Assembly (NCBI GenBank): GCA_018287875.1
Contig: JAGVVL010000013.1
Coordinates: forward strand, 868,001 to 932,000
Direction: 5' to 3'
Length of the DNA: 64,000 nucleotides
DNA from: Nigrospora sphaerica
Taxonomy: Eukaryota > Ascomycota > Sordariomycetes > Amphisphaeriales > Apiosporaceae
Part shown: in pieces, positions 41,901 to 53,528 of the stretch
Position numbering within the stretch: the stretch's first letter is position 1
How the letters are laid out: every line of letters begins with the position of its first letter
The notes under the pieces: generated by a model
Seen by the model: the letters and a program-made list of their open reading frames with translations, nothing else
What the model was told of the DNA's origin: nothing
Database searches by the model: none
Translations under genes and position numbers: made by a program

Positions 41901-44349
41901 GGAGTCTAGCACCTTATCTAGGCTTCGGAAGCGTTGCGCCTATAATAAGTATATATTGATAAGCTTGGTTACCGCTCTCGTTGCTTCCAGCTAGAGCGCC
42001 TCGGGTAGCTTAGCGTGCTCCCTTAACTTCAGTGCCCTATTGATAACCTCTTGACCTGCTTTTTTTAAGCCCCCATTCGGCTTATAGGTGTTCGGAGGGG
42101 ATATCTCTAGTTCGATTCCTTCCTCCTCTGCCTAATGCTTATATTCGGTTATGCCCTAAATTGCTATCACCCCTTTCTCCTCGTTGTGCTTAAGGATTGC
42201 GATGTAAAGGTTGTAGCGCTTAAGGACATGCCTTTCGAAGCTTCGTAGTATTCGAAATAGCTACGTATGTGACTTAGTAGGCGAAGTGAACGACTAAAGC
42301 TTTCCGCTATAATCATCCTTCAGGACTATTAACTAGCGAGACCTATTATACCTATATGGATAGTTAAATAGGTCCTAGAGCACCTTAAAGAATAGTCTTA
42401 GGGCTCTTTCTGCTAGAATTCGACTGATAAGTCGTCTGGTGTCTGTAAGTTTATAAGTCTCACACTTTATAAGCGTCTCGCCTTTAAAAGCGACATTCTA
42501 TCCTCTCTTAGCGAGTTTTCTAAGCGTATCTCGGCTTAGGTGTCCAGCCCTAGCATACTAGAGTGCCTTAGAATCCATCTGTATCCTTAGTCTTGTTTAT
42601 TGAGCTTCACCTGTAGGTGCTTTTCGTATAGCGGGAAACGCTCTCACTGTCCTAGCCAGTGCGGAGATGACTTAAGAGGCGAAAGAGAAATAGGAGTAAA
42701 GAGGCTTGTATTCGAAAAACATAAGGTTGCCTACTCTTTCCAACTTTCGCACTAGGACGCCTTCTCCGTGCTCACTATAGTATAGAGAGCACTCTCTACT
42801 ATAGTACTAGATCCCTACTTTCAGGAGTTTCGCTTTTAAGATAATGTTAGTGTGGAATCCTTCGACTAGTTGCACGTTATATAGCACCAGGTCTACCTTG
42901 CCACCCTTAGGACTGTTCAGTAAGCCCCTTAGGACCCTTATACCTGATCCTTTAATGGAAAAAGCCAACGACCCTGCCTCCACAACTGATCCAGGACGCG
43001 CAGGAGTGAAGCTTCCCTCCTTAAGTAGCTCTATGGAGTTGATAATATGCGAGGAACCGCAACTGTCAACGACAGTCGACTATGAGAGGTTATGCGGGCC
43101 GATTTGAGCAGTAACAGCCAGGTTAATGTTGGCAGGTATAGGAAAGGTCTTAGGGACGATAGTAACCGCGACAAACGGTTCAGCGGTGGTCTGTCCTGCT
43201 CCCTTACCTGGCTTCTTCTCCTCGATGAGCTTGCGGAGTGTGCCCCAGTGATTGGACATGGCTCTTTCTCGTATTTCCTTTGCCTTAGCGTTGGTGAGGC
43301 CTCGGAACTTGACTCCGTTAGGTAGGAGGTCCGCAAAGCCATTCAGGGCAAACTGGAGACGTCTGCACACCCTGGGTTCCTATTGGTGCTTCTCTCTGCG
43401 AGGCAGGCAGGGACAGGCGTGTAGAGTGCCATTCTTCCGCTTTCTCGCCTGTGAGGTGGTCTAATAGGCTTCTCCTTAATCTCCTAACATGGCGAATGAC
43501 TTGTGACGTCTATTTAGCGTGCTAGAAGAAGTCACCTGCTTAAGAAAGATGGAGCTCAGCTGAGTTAGTATAAGTAGTTCCTTTCCTATTACTTCAGCTT
43601 TAAGGATATCGTTTAATTAAACCTAAGCCCATTGTGGAGCTATACGCTCACGAACTGCCTTTAGAAACGCCTTTATTGTAAGTGCGCCTTGCACTTTAGG
43701 GATCCTATAGGTATTGGCGAGAGCGTGAATAGCAGTAAACTCGGCGTGCTAGGCTTTTGGAGAGATTCCCCCTTTTGACGCGCTTATCAGGACTCGCTGG
43801 TAGCGTTCTTGTATTGCGGAGAGGATAGAGGAGTCCGCCGGCTGATACTGCTTCCTTAGTTCCTTAAGAAGCTTCTGGAGCGTGTTAGTCTTACTTCGCT
43901 CGACAGTCGTGGTCGTTCCGCTCTTAATAGCAGCGGTGGCATCGGTAGCTATTCTGATAAGCTCGAGTTTCTTCTCCTGGGCTTCGATATATCCGTAAGC
44001 TGCTGTGAGATACTCCTTTTTGACCGTCTGCTTAACTTATTCGGTCAGAAACAGATAATGGTTGTTAAGAGTGTTCCAAGTGCTTATATCGGCAGCAAAG
44101 GTTCGCAGTTCTTATTAAAAGCGCCTCTCTGCTGCGTCCAGTGCAGTCGGAGAGTCTGAATTCGCTCCTTAAGGCTCCTAGTAGGCTGGCCTTTCTAAAG
44201 GATTGTTAATATAGCTGTTAAGCTCCGCGTTTAGGTTGATGTAGTCCCAGATACGTCGATCTTCAGCTCCTCTCCGAAGCGAGTTGTACTAATCAGGCCA
44301 GTCGTACTTGCTGACGAGCAGGACCTTCGTGAGCGTTTAGTCGGACATG
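38985..44349 (-). pseudogene. Copia Gag-Pol pseudogene
   Basis: On the minus strand from ATG 44349, the sequence collinear with the Copia at 60940-64000 encodes gag (KYDWPD-YN-LRRGAEDRRIWDYI), protease (VVDSCGSSHII near 43070, at the position of the usual D-[ST]-G), integrase (about 42700-41500), reverse transcriptase with FYIDDFLVCY near 39970-40020, and RNase H with EAELLALSETAKETIAL and RHVDIHNLWLR (39370-39090). It ends near 38985 with NLQDIRQA. It would encode the particle protein and all enzymes for copying. Scores of TAG/TAA codons at Gln and Trp sites make it non-functional. RNase H is close to that at 1-400, so both belong to one family. Confidence 0.9.
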
Positions 44350-44483
44350 TTAAACAGGGTTCGCAGTGAGGCTAGTCTTAGCTGCGAGTAAATAGATAGA
44401 TAGATAGAAATGGGGTTTAAAGAGAGTCCTCACGATCCTGAGACTTATACAGCGTTTTAAGTGCGTTGAGAGACGCAAGTAAA

Positions 44484-44498
44484 GGCCGGGCTCATAAC
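44484..44498 (-). other. Primer binding site, half-tRNA initiator Met type
   Basis: On the minus strand GTTATGAGCCCGGCC directly follows the 5' LTR; it complements the anticodon stem-loop of initiator tRNA-Met. Confidence 0.8.
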
Positions 44499-44688
44499 TG
44501 TCGCACTTCAGGGGACGTGAGGAACAAGGTTCTAGTTGTTCTATTAGGAAAAACAAAGGAAAACTATCTGAGGATCCAGACGTAGATATAGTAGTTCCGT
44601 AGCCTGCCTGACAGGCTAGGCTCTTGAGCTTACATAAAGTCACGTGACCTGGTAGGCTTGTTAGTGACAATAGGCTCGTCTCGCGACA
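44499..44688 (-). repeat. Copia 5' LTR (minus strand)
   Basis: 190 bp, the partner of 37213-37402 with only a few differences seen, followed on the plus strand by the duplication CAATG. Confidence 0.95.
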
Positions 44689-44693
44689 CAATG

Positions 44694-45560
44694 TTTTGAA
44701 AGTATTGGAAAAAAAAAACAAGTTCCAATGAAAGAGAAATGCCCCTTTTAATATATGGTGCGGAACGCGGTATAGCGGGCAGGAAGGGTAACTCCTCCAT
44801 GTATATAGCAAGTTGCTGATCGAAGCCAAGTGTAAATCTTGAGGGGCGAGAGTAGTCAGAGGCTAGATGCTCTTAGTAATTACTGTATTTAATCAAGGGA
44901 CCCTCGTACATGCACATGGTGTGCAATATTCGATCCAGCATGTGTTCACGTCCCGCGTGTGTGCGATTGTGTGTATCGGTCGGATTGTGCCCCTTAGGAC
45001 AGCTGTTATGAATACAAAGTGGGTCTCTTCCCTCCACACAGAGGCCAAAGTGAAGAGGAATTAAGGAAAATCATCTCACTCTCTCTTTCTCAAGTATGGG
45101 GGTCCATTATAGCAATGTAGGTTTGGCTTATATTACGGCCCGGATGCGGGAGTGACGATGATGGGGAGTTGCGGGAACGTGGAGCCAACCGTTTTCAAGG
45201 GCGACAGCTAGCGATACAACGAATCTGTGCTATCGGATCCGACATCTGAAACTCGCAGTGTGAGGCTGGTATATATCTAGCTGATACTCACACTTAGGTA
45301 TGCTGTGTAGAGTAAACCAAATTTATTGAACGTCTGGATATCTGGGGAACTAGCTACGCGTAGCATGTAGCGCTTTCCGTCAAGCTTTCGAGTCCTCCTG
45401 CTTTACTTCCTTGCCCAAAAGCATATCTGTTACGCCCTTCACCGTTCTAAGTTCCCGTGCTTGAGTAATGCGAGAGATCGACGCACTGTTGCAGTCGTCT
45501 ACATTTAGCTTCGCGCGCCTTTTCCGCGCCCTGCACTATCTTGCGGCTCCACGAATCCTT
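44694..45560. other. No recognisable gene
   Basis: A poly-A run (44710-44718) and short frames only; nothing assigned. Confidence 0.4.
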
Positions 45561-45699
45561 CACCAGTGCTAAGGCGTCGCTTCGGTGATGGAGCCGCGGG
45601 CGAGACGGCTACAGAGCCAGAAGCCAGCTCTTCCCGCTTCGGAAGGCTCCCTCGGCGGGCCAAACGTTGCGGTAGGGGGACACGTTGAGGCGACGCTGG

Positions 45700-46283
45700 T
45701 TGTCGTCAATGGCGAACTGGGCACGGAGGAGGCGGCCGAGCGTGCAACGGACAAGGCCGGACTGGTCCGCTTAGATTTCTGGGGGAGGCCGCGCTGATCC
45801 TCAGCATGAGGCGGGACGCGGCTTCGACAAAAGCACGCAAGTCTCGGACGAAATGGAAGGCGTGATGCAGAACAAAGTCACCACAGTCCACACCGTTGGA
45901 CTGCTGCGTCGCCGAGCGCAAGAGACGCCACGAGAAGTTGATGACGACGGTGCTGCTGGGCGTCTGTTCAGGGGCTCGTGCGGCTGGTGGAGATTTGGCC
46001 GCCACGGCTGGGAAGTAGCATCGCCGGTAGTGGTGGTGGCGATGAGGGAGATCATGCGCGACAGTTGGGTGGCCAGCGGGCCCAGGTGGGATTTGTAGTC
46101 CCTCAACGGGCAAAGATGGAACTGCGCGAGCGAGTCCCACAAGTAGTACAAGGTGCGCCGGGACAGGGCGGCGACGTACAAGATCCAGTGGCCGTGCAAG
46201 CAAAGGCCCCACTGGCGTACGCTGTTCCGACGCGCGGGTCCTTGTAATGGGGGACGGACAACGCCGCCGGGGCCGGGCGACAC
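45700..46283 (-). pseudogene. Ulp1-like (C48) cysteine protease pseudogene
   Basis: Two frames on the minus strand together resemble the catalytic domain of Ulp1/SENP-type SUMO proteases. The first (46283 to about 46020) has VRQWGLCLHGHWILYVAALS followed by RTLYYLWDSLA, the usual place of the catalytic His (GHWILYV) and Asp (LWDSL). The second (to about 45706) has QQSNGVDCGDFVLHHAFHFV, the usual Gln and catalytic Cys block (Q-x3-VDCG). A frameshift lies between them. The enzyme family removes SUMO or related modifiers from proteins and, in fungi, also occurs near NLR-type genes and in transposons. This copy is probably inactive. The neighbouring NACHT-ankyrin relic points the opposite way. 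Confidence 0.6.
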
Positions 46284-46479
46284 GTCGGTCCCGACGATGG
46301 CCTGTTGCTAACCGTCGGCCGCCGCCGTGAACTTGACGGTGCCCGTGGGCATCTCGTGCAGCTACAGGACGGACACGTAGAGCGGACGAGCTAGGCGATG
46401 CTGGGGGAGGCGCCAACCCCGATGTTCGACATCGTGGGCGAGGATCGGAGTCCGACGCGCGCCGACGGCACCTGCAAAT

Positions 46480-48912
46480 GATTCACCGACCACCATCTTT
46501 TTCCAGCAATGGCAAAATAAGACTTCGGCCCTGCTTTAGGTGGCGGTCGACCGCGGATGTGGCAAATCAGTGCTCGCGAGATACCTGGTGAACGGTTTTC
46601 TCCGATCTGACACTACCAGAATGACATGTTACTTCTTTTTAAAAGACGACTTCGAACATCAGAAGGTACTTGAGGGTGCTATCTGCTGCATACTCCACCA
46701 GCTCTTCATCTAGGAACCTCTTCTACTTAAAGACACGTTCTTGAGAGCTTTTAAGAGAAAGGAGATCAACTCATCACATCCTTTAAGGGGCTCTGGAGAA
46801 TACTCTTTAAGGCGGCTGGTCGCCATAAAGGTCAGATTGTTTGTATCCTCAATGCCCTCGACGAATGGGTGGACCAAAACCCCTCGCTGCCGCTCTAGTG
46901 CAACTGTTCACCCAAGGGACGGGCACTTCTTCCCTCAAGTTCCTCGTGACTAGCCGTTCTTACCTTCACATTCAGCGAGGTTTTCAAGTCCTAAAGGAAT
47001 CTTAGCCTACCATCCACCTTAGTTAGGAGGACCAGGAGGAGGCCGACAAGATCGCACTTAAGATCGACATCTACATACGGCACCGCATCACAGAGTTTAA
47101 GCAAGACGCTCCGACTTACCGCAGAAGACGAACAGCTTCTTTACGAAGAGATTACTACTAGCGGCAACCGCACGTACCTGTGGGTACATTCGGTGTTTGC
47201 TAGCATCGAAGACGCCGTTATCCTTGCCCGAAGTGATTTGCGAGCCGCGGTCCGCGAGATGCCCCACTCGGTTGACGGGGGATATAACAATATTCTCTGT
47301 AAGGGCCGGGACACCGAGAAAACCCGAAAGATCCTACACATTATTGTTGCCGCCGAGCGGCCGCTTTCTGTCCCTGAGATGGCTGAAGCACTAGCTTTCC
47401 GATTTGAGCAACACCAACTTCACAGAGACCTCAAGTGAGACCTCCAATCATGCGAAGGCTTGAAGATTTCAATCCGTGAAACATATGGCCTTTCATCGTT
47501 GTCCAAGGCTCACAAATTACAATTCTTCATTAGACAGCGAGCGAATTTCTAGTCAAGTCACTGAATAGGCAATCGGAAGCCCACTCTCATTCATTAGCAT
47601 GGAAACACGCGCTCGGCCTAGCAGATTCACATCGTTTACTTTCCAAGATTAGTGTTCGATACCTGCTGCTATCCGGCCTCGGACCGAGAGACGAATCTGG
47701 GGCGATTCAAGACGAAAGAATCGACCACATCGATAAGCCTTTTCTCGCTGAATCTTCCAGCGAGGGTGAATGTACTTTCTTAACTACGTTGCCAGTTACT
47801 GGGGCCACTATTACCGACTTGCACACAAACCGTCCGGCATCGAGCTCGAACTCCTGGCCTTGCTGCTTTGTAACACCAACAGCGCCGCTGTCTCCAAATG
47901 GCTGAATTTGTGTCAGACGGCCCTAGCAAAAACTGGGAAGGAGATTACGGCCTATGTAGCCCATTGCCAGTGGCTTCATACTTCGGCTTGGACGACTTAG
48001 TGCGCATCATCCTTCAAAAGGATTCGATGTGTTACAAAGAAGTAGACGAAACTAGCGGACGAACCGCGCTCTCATGGGCCAGCGAGAAGAGACACGTCAA
48101 GGTAGTCCAGGAGCTCCTGAACTGCGTTTCCAAATTTAAGGTCTTCGTAAGAGACTAGTCGCAAAGTTCTACCGTCGTCAGCTTGGCAGATCGTGCCGGA
48201 AAAACGCCACTTTTGAATGCTGCGGTAAGTGGACACCATGTTATCGTATAGCTATTGATTGACAAAGGTGCAAAGGCAAACATCAAAGACAACGGTGGTG
48301 CGGCACCCCTTTGGTGGGCAGTTCTTAGCGGTCACGATAAATTTATGGCAATCCTGCTCCATAGGGCTCACCGGCAATACCCTGAAGCTAGGCATCGAGA
48401 GGTACGGAACGGACTAGGCCGAACCCCTCTTATCACAGCTGGGTTCGGCGGCAACGAGACTGCGGTAAGGCTCTTACTCGACCGAGAGGCCCAGATTAAT
48501 GCTCTGGGGTAGCTTGACAACACATCTTTGATTTTGCGCCTTAAATGCAGGTCATGAACCAATTGTGAGGCTACTGCTCGACTGAGGGGCCCAGATTGAG
48601 GCATCGGGGTACCATGGCTCAACGGCTTTAATATCGGCCCAAAAGAATGCGAATGAAGTTTTAGTAAGGCTACTGCTCAACAAAGAAGCCAAGATCGAGG
48701 CATCGGATGACCGTGGCTCAACGGCTTTAACGTGGGCCTCAGAGAAGGGGGAGGAAGCTGTCATAAGACTGCTGCTCGACCGGGGAGCCCAGATCGAGCC
48801 ATCGGATAAGGATGGCGACACAACTTCCATTCGGGCTTCAAAAGGGGAACACGAAGGGATCATGAGACTGCTGCGCGACCGAGGGTCGAAAAGAGGAGAC
48901 CTGGTTGAGTAG
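46480..48912 (+). pseudogene. NACHT-ankyrin (NLR/STAND) gene relic
   Basis: Collected from several plus frames: a P-loop DRGCGKSVLARYLVNG (about 46548-46590, equivalent to GDPGCGKSVL), CYFFLKDDFEHQKVLEGAIC, Walker B region GQIVCILNALDEWVDQ (about 46830), LVTSRSYLHIQRGF, a helical part TYLWVHSVFASIEDAV and RPLSVPEMAEALAF (47190-47430), and C-terminal ankyrin repeats (GKTPLLNAAVSG-like, RTPLITAGFGGNETAVRLLL, STALTWASEKGEEAVIRLLL) to TAG near 48912. Such fungal NLRs act as signal-sensing switches in non-self recognition and programmed cell death. Many frameshifts and stops make the gene dead; several stops replace Gln or Trp codons as after RIP. No effector domain is discerned upstream. Confidence 0.75.
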
Positions 48913-49664
48913 TCTACTCACAATGTATAATAGCTTGTTGGTATCGGCAATTATTCAATGAGAGGAGCTGTCGAAGGCATCCTGCCCGGCCCTGTCACCC
49001 TTCTAAACATTCCCGTGGCGGTCACCAGCCTAAAAGCGTGGTAAACGGCTCTCTTCCCTTTACCCCTGTGCGCACAGAGTGCCAGCCGCGTTCTAACCAC
49101 GTAAATGGCACCAAGCTCGCACGCTCACCATGAACGTGGGTCTTGATATTCAATTACATTATGATTAATTCGTGCTATATTATATGAAAACACCCGTTTC
49201 GGGCACGTCTGAGTTGCCATTATAATCGGATATTGGAAACATGCCCAACGGGACTGGTTGACTGGCGCATCTACGGGGAATACCATGGGCGTGACACCAT
49301 AACGTGTACCCTGCCTAGCACAAGGCAATATAGCGAACGTGAAATTGTAGAGACCATGGCATTATCTCCCATAAGGTCGCTTCAGAGTCTAGACCAAAGG
49401 GAGAGACGAGCGGAGTAAACTGTTACTAAAGGTGAACTAGACGAATATGATCTAAGCCAGCCAGCTGTACAGTAAACCCTCGTGGATGGAAAACAATCAG
49501 CTCGATATTGGGAAAGCTCACAAACTGCAATATCAGGTCGAGAATTAGCATCAATTACCACCTTCTATTGCATGCAGTAGCATGTGGGGCTTTTGGTAGA
49601 TGCTGGTGTTGTGGAAAGCGGTCGTACAGGCTCAGGGTAGTCAAATCAATTTGTTGTCGCTACA
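48913..49664. other. No recognisable gene
   Basis: Short frames only, up to the 5' junction of the LINE. Confidence 0.4.
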
Positions 49665-50146
49665 TGTACCGCAGCGCGCCATGCGAGCCTTTCGCTGAAG
49701 GAGCGCAGCTTAAGCAGTGTTACCGCTGCTATCGATATGGACACATTGCCCGAGTCTGCCGCCATGCACGACGATGCGGGCTCTGCTCCTCGACTAAGCA
49801 CGAGGAAAAAGAATGCCCGGAAACAGAGAACCAGAGCCGATATTGCTGTCCAGCATGCCGAGGACCACACACTGCGTGGTCTAAGGAGTGTCCAGTCCGC
49901 CAGGAGCAGGTCCAGATCGCTAAGGCTGCTTATGCCACGAGGCCGAAGGGATTCGCACTGCCCTCACAAGAACCCCCTAAGCCAACAGCCGAAGACTGGC
50001 AGACAGTACAGCCGCGGAAGCGTCGAGCAACCAGCTGCCGTACTAGAAGCACTGGCAGAGCCCGCAGCAGAGCCCACGAAGAGACAGACGACATGGACAT
50101 CGAAACGCCGGAGTCAACACTGGATAGCATCCACGCTCGACCATGA
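49665..50146 (+). CDS. LINE ORF1 C-terminal part with three CCHC zinc knuckles
   Basis: The preserved part of ORF1 (gag-like RNA-binding protein) has three zinc knuckles in a row: CYRCYRYGHIARVC, CGLCSSTKHEEKEC and CPACRGPHTAWSKEC. A basic tail with GRARSRAHEE follows. The frame ends with TGA at 50144-50146, overlapping the ORF2 start as ATGA, which suits coupled termination-reinitiation. Upstream codons in the same frame reach 49508 but look unrelated, so the element probably begins near 49665 and lacks the N-terminal half of ORF1. It coats element RNA and binds nucleic acid. Confidence 0.8.
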
Positions 50147-53100
50147 CAGCGCTAAGGATCCTACACTGGAACACGCAGAAAAGCAAGAAAGCACAGATAC
50201 CGGTAGTCGACGCTATCCACGAAGAATACGACGTCCTAGCCATCCAAGAGCCGTGGAGAAACCCACATATGCCGACCACCTACTGCCCGAGATCCTCTCC
50301 ATACTACCTCCTATACGCTGCTAAGGGAGGCAGAGCATGCATTTACATTAATAAGAAGTACTCCCCAGCGCAGTGGACATACGAGGCGCAGCCAGATAGG
50401 TGTGACATCACGATCCAGCTGCCAGACGGGCCTATAACGGTCATCTGCGTGTACTCGCCTCCTCCTGGATCTATCAGCAGACTAGACCTGCCAGCTATCG
50501 AAGCCCTCCATGCCGAACCCCAGCTAAGACGAACAGTCCTCGTGGGAGACTTTAACGTCCACCACCCTGTCTGGGGAGGATACAACGTCCGACCCCATAA
50601 TGCAGCTAACAAGTTACTCCAGCTAGCAGAACACTGGAGACTCCAGCTGATCACCCCCCCTGGAACACCAACATGGACTCGAAGAGGGTGCATAGACTCT
50701 ACAATCGACCTAGCCTGGGCCACGGACGACCTCCGGGTCGCCTATGACGGATACGCACCGTACGCAGGATCCGATCACCTCCCTCAGGTGATACGCGTGG
50801 CTGGACCTCATATAGACCGCCAAGACAGACCACGACGCAGCTGGAAAACAGCTGACTACGACCAAGCGAAGGCAGAGGCGGCACACCTACCACAGCCAAG
50901 GCGACTCGAGACACTAGAAGAAATCGATAGCTACACCGAGACGTTAACTAAGGAGCTAACTCGGATAGCCGACCTAGTTGCCCCCCTCCGCCACTCTAAG
51001 GGGAGAGGCAAGGCTTGGTGGAACCACGACACGGAAAGAGCTATAGAGGAGGAGAGACGAGCCCAGCGAACATGGCTTTCCGACCGGACGGACGCAGCCT
51101 GGCGAGCCCTCCGGCAGTCATCCCTCCTTAAAAAGAAGGCAATCCGCGAAGCAAAGACGGCAACCTGGAGACATATGCTCCACGAGGCTTCTAGCCAGCC
51201 AGCTGGCGTCTGGAATATTGCGAGATAGGCTAGAATAGAAGGAGCGGCGCCGCCGTTACCCCCAGCAGTCCCTACTCTTCACACACCGTGTGGCGAAGCA
51301 ACGACCCATAAGGAGAAAACAGAGGCCTTCCGCGAGAGATTTTACCCTCTCCCTAAGGCTAGGCCGAACGGCTTCCAAATAACAAACCGGCTCGCAGCGC
51401 CCCTCGATATGGACAGCAAGGTGACAGCAGAACAAGTCCAAGACATCCTTACTAAGGCAGGCCAGTGGAAGGCACCTGGACCAGACCAGCTTCCGAACGG
51501 ATTCCTTAAACGCCTAGGAAAGCCCCTCTTCCAGGCCTTGGCCTCCCTAGCGGAAGCGTGCTGGCATATAGGATACTATCCAAGAGCGTTCCGGAAAGCA
51601 GTCACCGTTATCCTCCGGAAGCCAGGAAAGCAGCCAAACGAGTATCACCAAGCCGGCGGATGGAGACCTATTGCGCTGCTCAACACTATAGGGAAAGCGA
51701 TCGAGAGCCTACTAGCGCAACGGCTAGCTAGCTTTGCCGAAGAGAACGGACTGCTCCCGGACGAACAGATGGGCAACCGGAAAGGCCGCTCCACAGAAAC
51801 GGCCTTGAGGTTGCTAACGGACCTAGTCCGCACAGCCTGGAAACATGGAGGCGCAGCAACTCTTCTATCGCTGGATATCTCAGGCGCTTTCGACTCCGTC
51901 GACCATGGAAGGCTCCTCGCTAACCTGCGAGCGCTGAGGGTCCCTATATGGACTATCAGCTGGATCCGAAGCTTCCTATCTAACCGGTCCACCACGCTAT
52001 TCTTCGACGGCCAGGAATCGGACGAGATCCCAGTCCCAGCAGGCGTCCCGCAGGGCTCACCCTTATCGCCTATCCTCTTCTGCCTTTATACAGCCGGTCT
52101 CTATAAGGCTCTCCGCGCTGTACCAGGGATAGCCACTATAGCCTTCGTAGACGACACAAACCTCGTGGGCTTCGGCTTAAACCCAGAGCAGACCTGCGAG
52201 CGGCTGGAAGCCGCTCATAGGGTCTGCAAAGAATGGGCAGTTAGCCACGGCATGACCTTTGCAGTCCAGAAATATCACCTAGTCCACTTCTCTCGAAGAC
52301 GGAAAGGTCCGGACATAAAGATAGCCTTAGAAGGTCACGAAATCGAACCAGAAGACTCCTGCCGCGTCCTTGGCATCCAGGTGGATAGACGTCTCCGCTG
52401 GGACGTCCATATCCAGTCGATATCGAAGAAGATGGCGACGCAGGTCTACGCTCTAAACCGGATAGCCGGCTCGACGTGGGGCGCGTCTCTCCAGCGAGCC
52501 CGCCAAGTCTATACAGCCGTCGTACGGTCTGCGATAGGCTATGGAGCTTCAGAGTGGCACCGCCAGATCTCGAAAAATAGAGCCAAGGCACTCAACGACG
52601 TCCAAACAGAGTGCCTCCGAAAGGTCACAGGAGCTTTCAAAGCCACGGCCACCGCAGTACTAGAAACGGAAGCTTATGTGTCCCCCTTAGACACGTGGCT
52701 CAACAGAAGGGTGGCGGCATCGGAAGAGAGGCTCCAACAGCCGCGTATCGCATCACTCATCCAAGCGAGATGCGATAGCGCAGCTAGATGGATCCTAACA
52801 AGACCGACTCGCTGGCGCAGACCGAAAGGCCCCGACGCTCCCGATCGTAAGAGGTGGCTAGACGAATGGCTAGCTGGAGACTCAGCACATAAGGCTGAGG
52901 AGAGAGATTGGCTTCAAAGATGGCAACAAGCGCAGCAAAATCGAACAGCACGAACCCCGGCAGCAACTAAGATGCCGCCAGATAAGTACGTCCTCAAGCT
53001 CCATAAGGGACTCCATAAGGCCGAGAGCTCCATCCTCGTCCAAGCGAGGACTGGCAAGATTGGGCTGCGAGACTTCCTTTTTAAGCGTAGGGTCCCAGGC

Positions 53101-53331
53101 TTCGAAAGCCCCTGGTGCGTCTGCGGTCAGGGCAGGGAGACCGTCCGGCATATCCTCGTTTTCTGCCCACGGGAAAGAGAAAGACGAGAGCATCTCGTCT
53201 AAGCTCTAGGAGGACCGATAGACACGGACAGGATGCTCGACACCCCAGGAAAAGCAGGAATTATCGCAAGATGGCTACTCCGCTCCAGAAGGCTGGACAT
53301 GTTCCAGCTAGCAAATCAACTTATCAGCTAG
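50143..53331 (+). pseudogene. LINE ORF2: AP endonuclease and reverse transcriptase, two stops
   Basis: About 1060 codons. Endonuclease domain: LRILHWNTQKS, IQEPW (catalytic Glu), VGDFNVHHPVWGG, and the GSDHLP motif with catalytic Asp-His. Reverse transcriptase: KAPGPDQLPNGFLKR, LSLDISGAFDSV (motif A Asp), VPQGSPLSPILFCLY, and AFVDDTNLVGFG in place of the usual FADD. C-terminal zinc motif C-x-C-x7-H-x4-C (CVCGQGRETVRHILVFC). I see no RNase H domain. A TAG at 51226-51228 follows NIAR where TGG is expected, and a TAA at 53200-53202 stands where CAA is expected; reading continues to TAG near 53331. Both changes are CpA to TpA on one strand. The protein nicks target DNA and copies element RNA. Confidence 0.9.
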
Positions 53332-53499
53332 GAAGCGGGCGCGCTGAGCCCGATCTCGGTATGGCAGGTCAAAGAGTAGATAGAAGCGGTACGACGCAGC
53401 GGAACCTAGGTTTTTCACCCGGCCGGACGTTAGCCCGGAACGGTTCTCCTAGGCTAAGATGCGCAGGGGGTCCTCATGGCCTAAATAGGTCGCTAGGTG

Positions 53500-53528
53500 T
53501 AAGAATAATAATAATAATAATAATAATA
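53500..53528 (+). repeat. TAA-repeat tail of LINE
   Basis: A run of about eight AAT/TAA units ends the element instead of poly-A. The copy at 1370-4551 has about seven. Confidence 0.85.

Larger units (their letters stand above)
37213..44688 (-). mobile_element. Complete Ty1/Copia retrotransposon, RIP-degraded, with antisense gene
   Basis: This 7476-bp element has 190-bp LTRs at both ends (37213-37402 and 44499-44688). The perfect target duplication CAATG occurs at 37208-37212 and 44689-44693. The primer binding site on the minus strand (44498-44484) is GTTATGAGCCCGG, matching the anticodon arm of initiator tRNA-Met. The polypurine tract CTGAGGGGGTG lies next to the 3' LTR (37403-37414). gag-pol runs from about 44349 down to 38985. 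An extra gene on the opposite strand fills about 37850-38890. Nearly every Gln and Trp codon in places is a stop, so the coding part was hit by RIP, while the LTRs stay close to each other. Confidence 0.95.
49665..53528 (+). mobile_element. Non-LTR retrotransposon (LINE, Tad1/I-like), 5'-truncated
   Basis: The element starts within ORF1 (about 49665, just before SAPCEPFAEG, by comparison with known gag layouts). It contains the ORF1 zinc-knuckle part, overlapping ORF2, and a 3' untranslated region of about 170 bp ending in AAT/TAA repeats (53503-53528). The homologous 3' part at 1370-4551 ends the same way. 5' truncation is usual for target-primed reverse transcription. Only two nonsense changes in ORF2 distinguish it from an intact copy. 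Confidence 0.9.

Noticed and set aside
44390..44410. GATA microsatellite
   Set aside because: Only about four units, within the degraded Copia leader; not notable.
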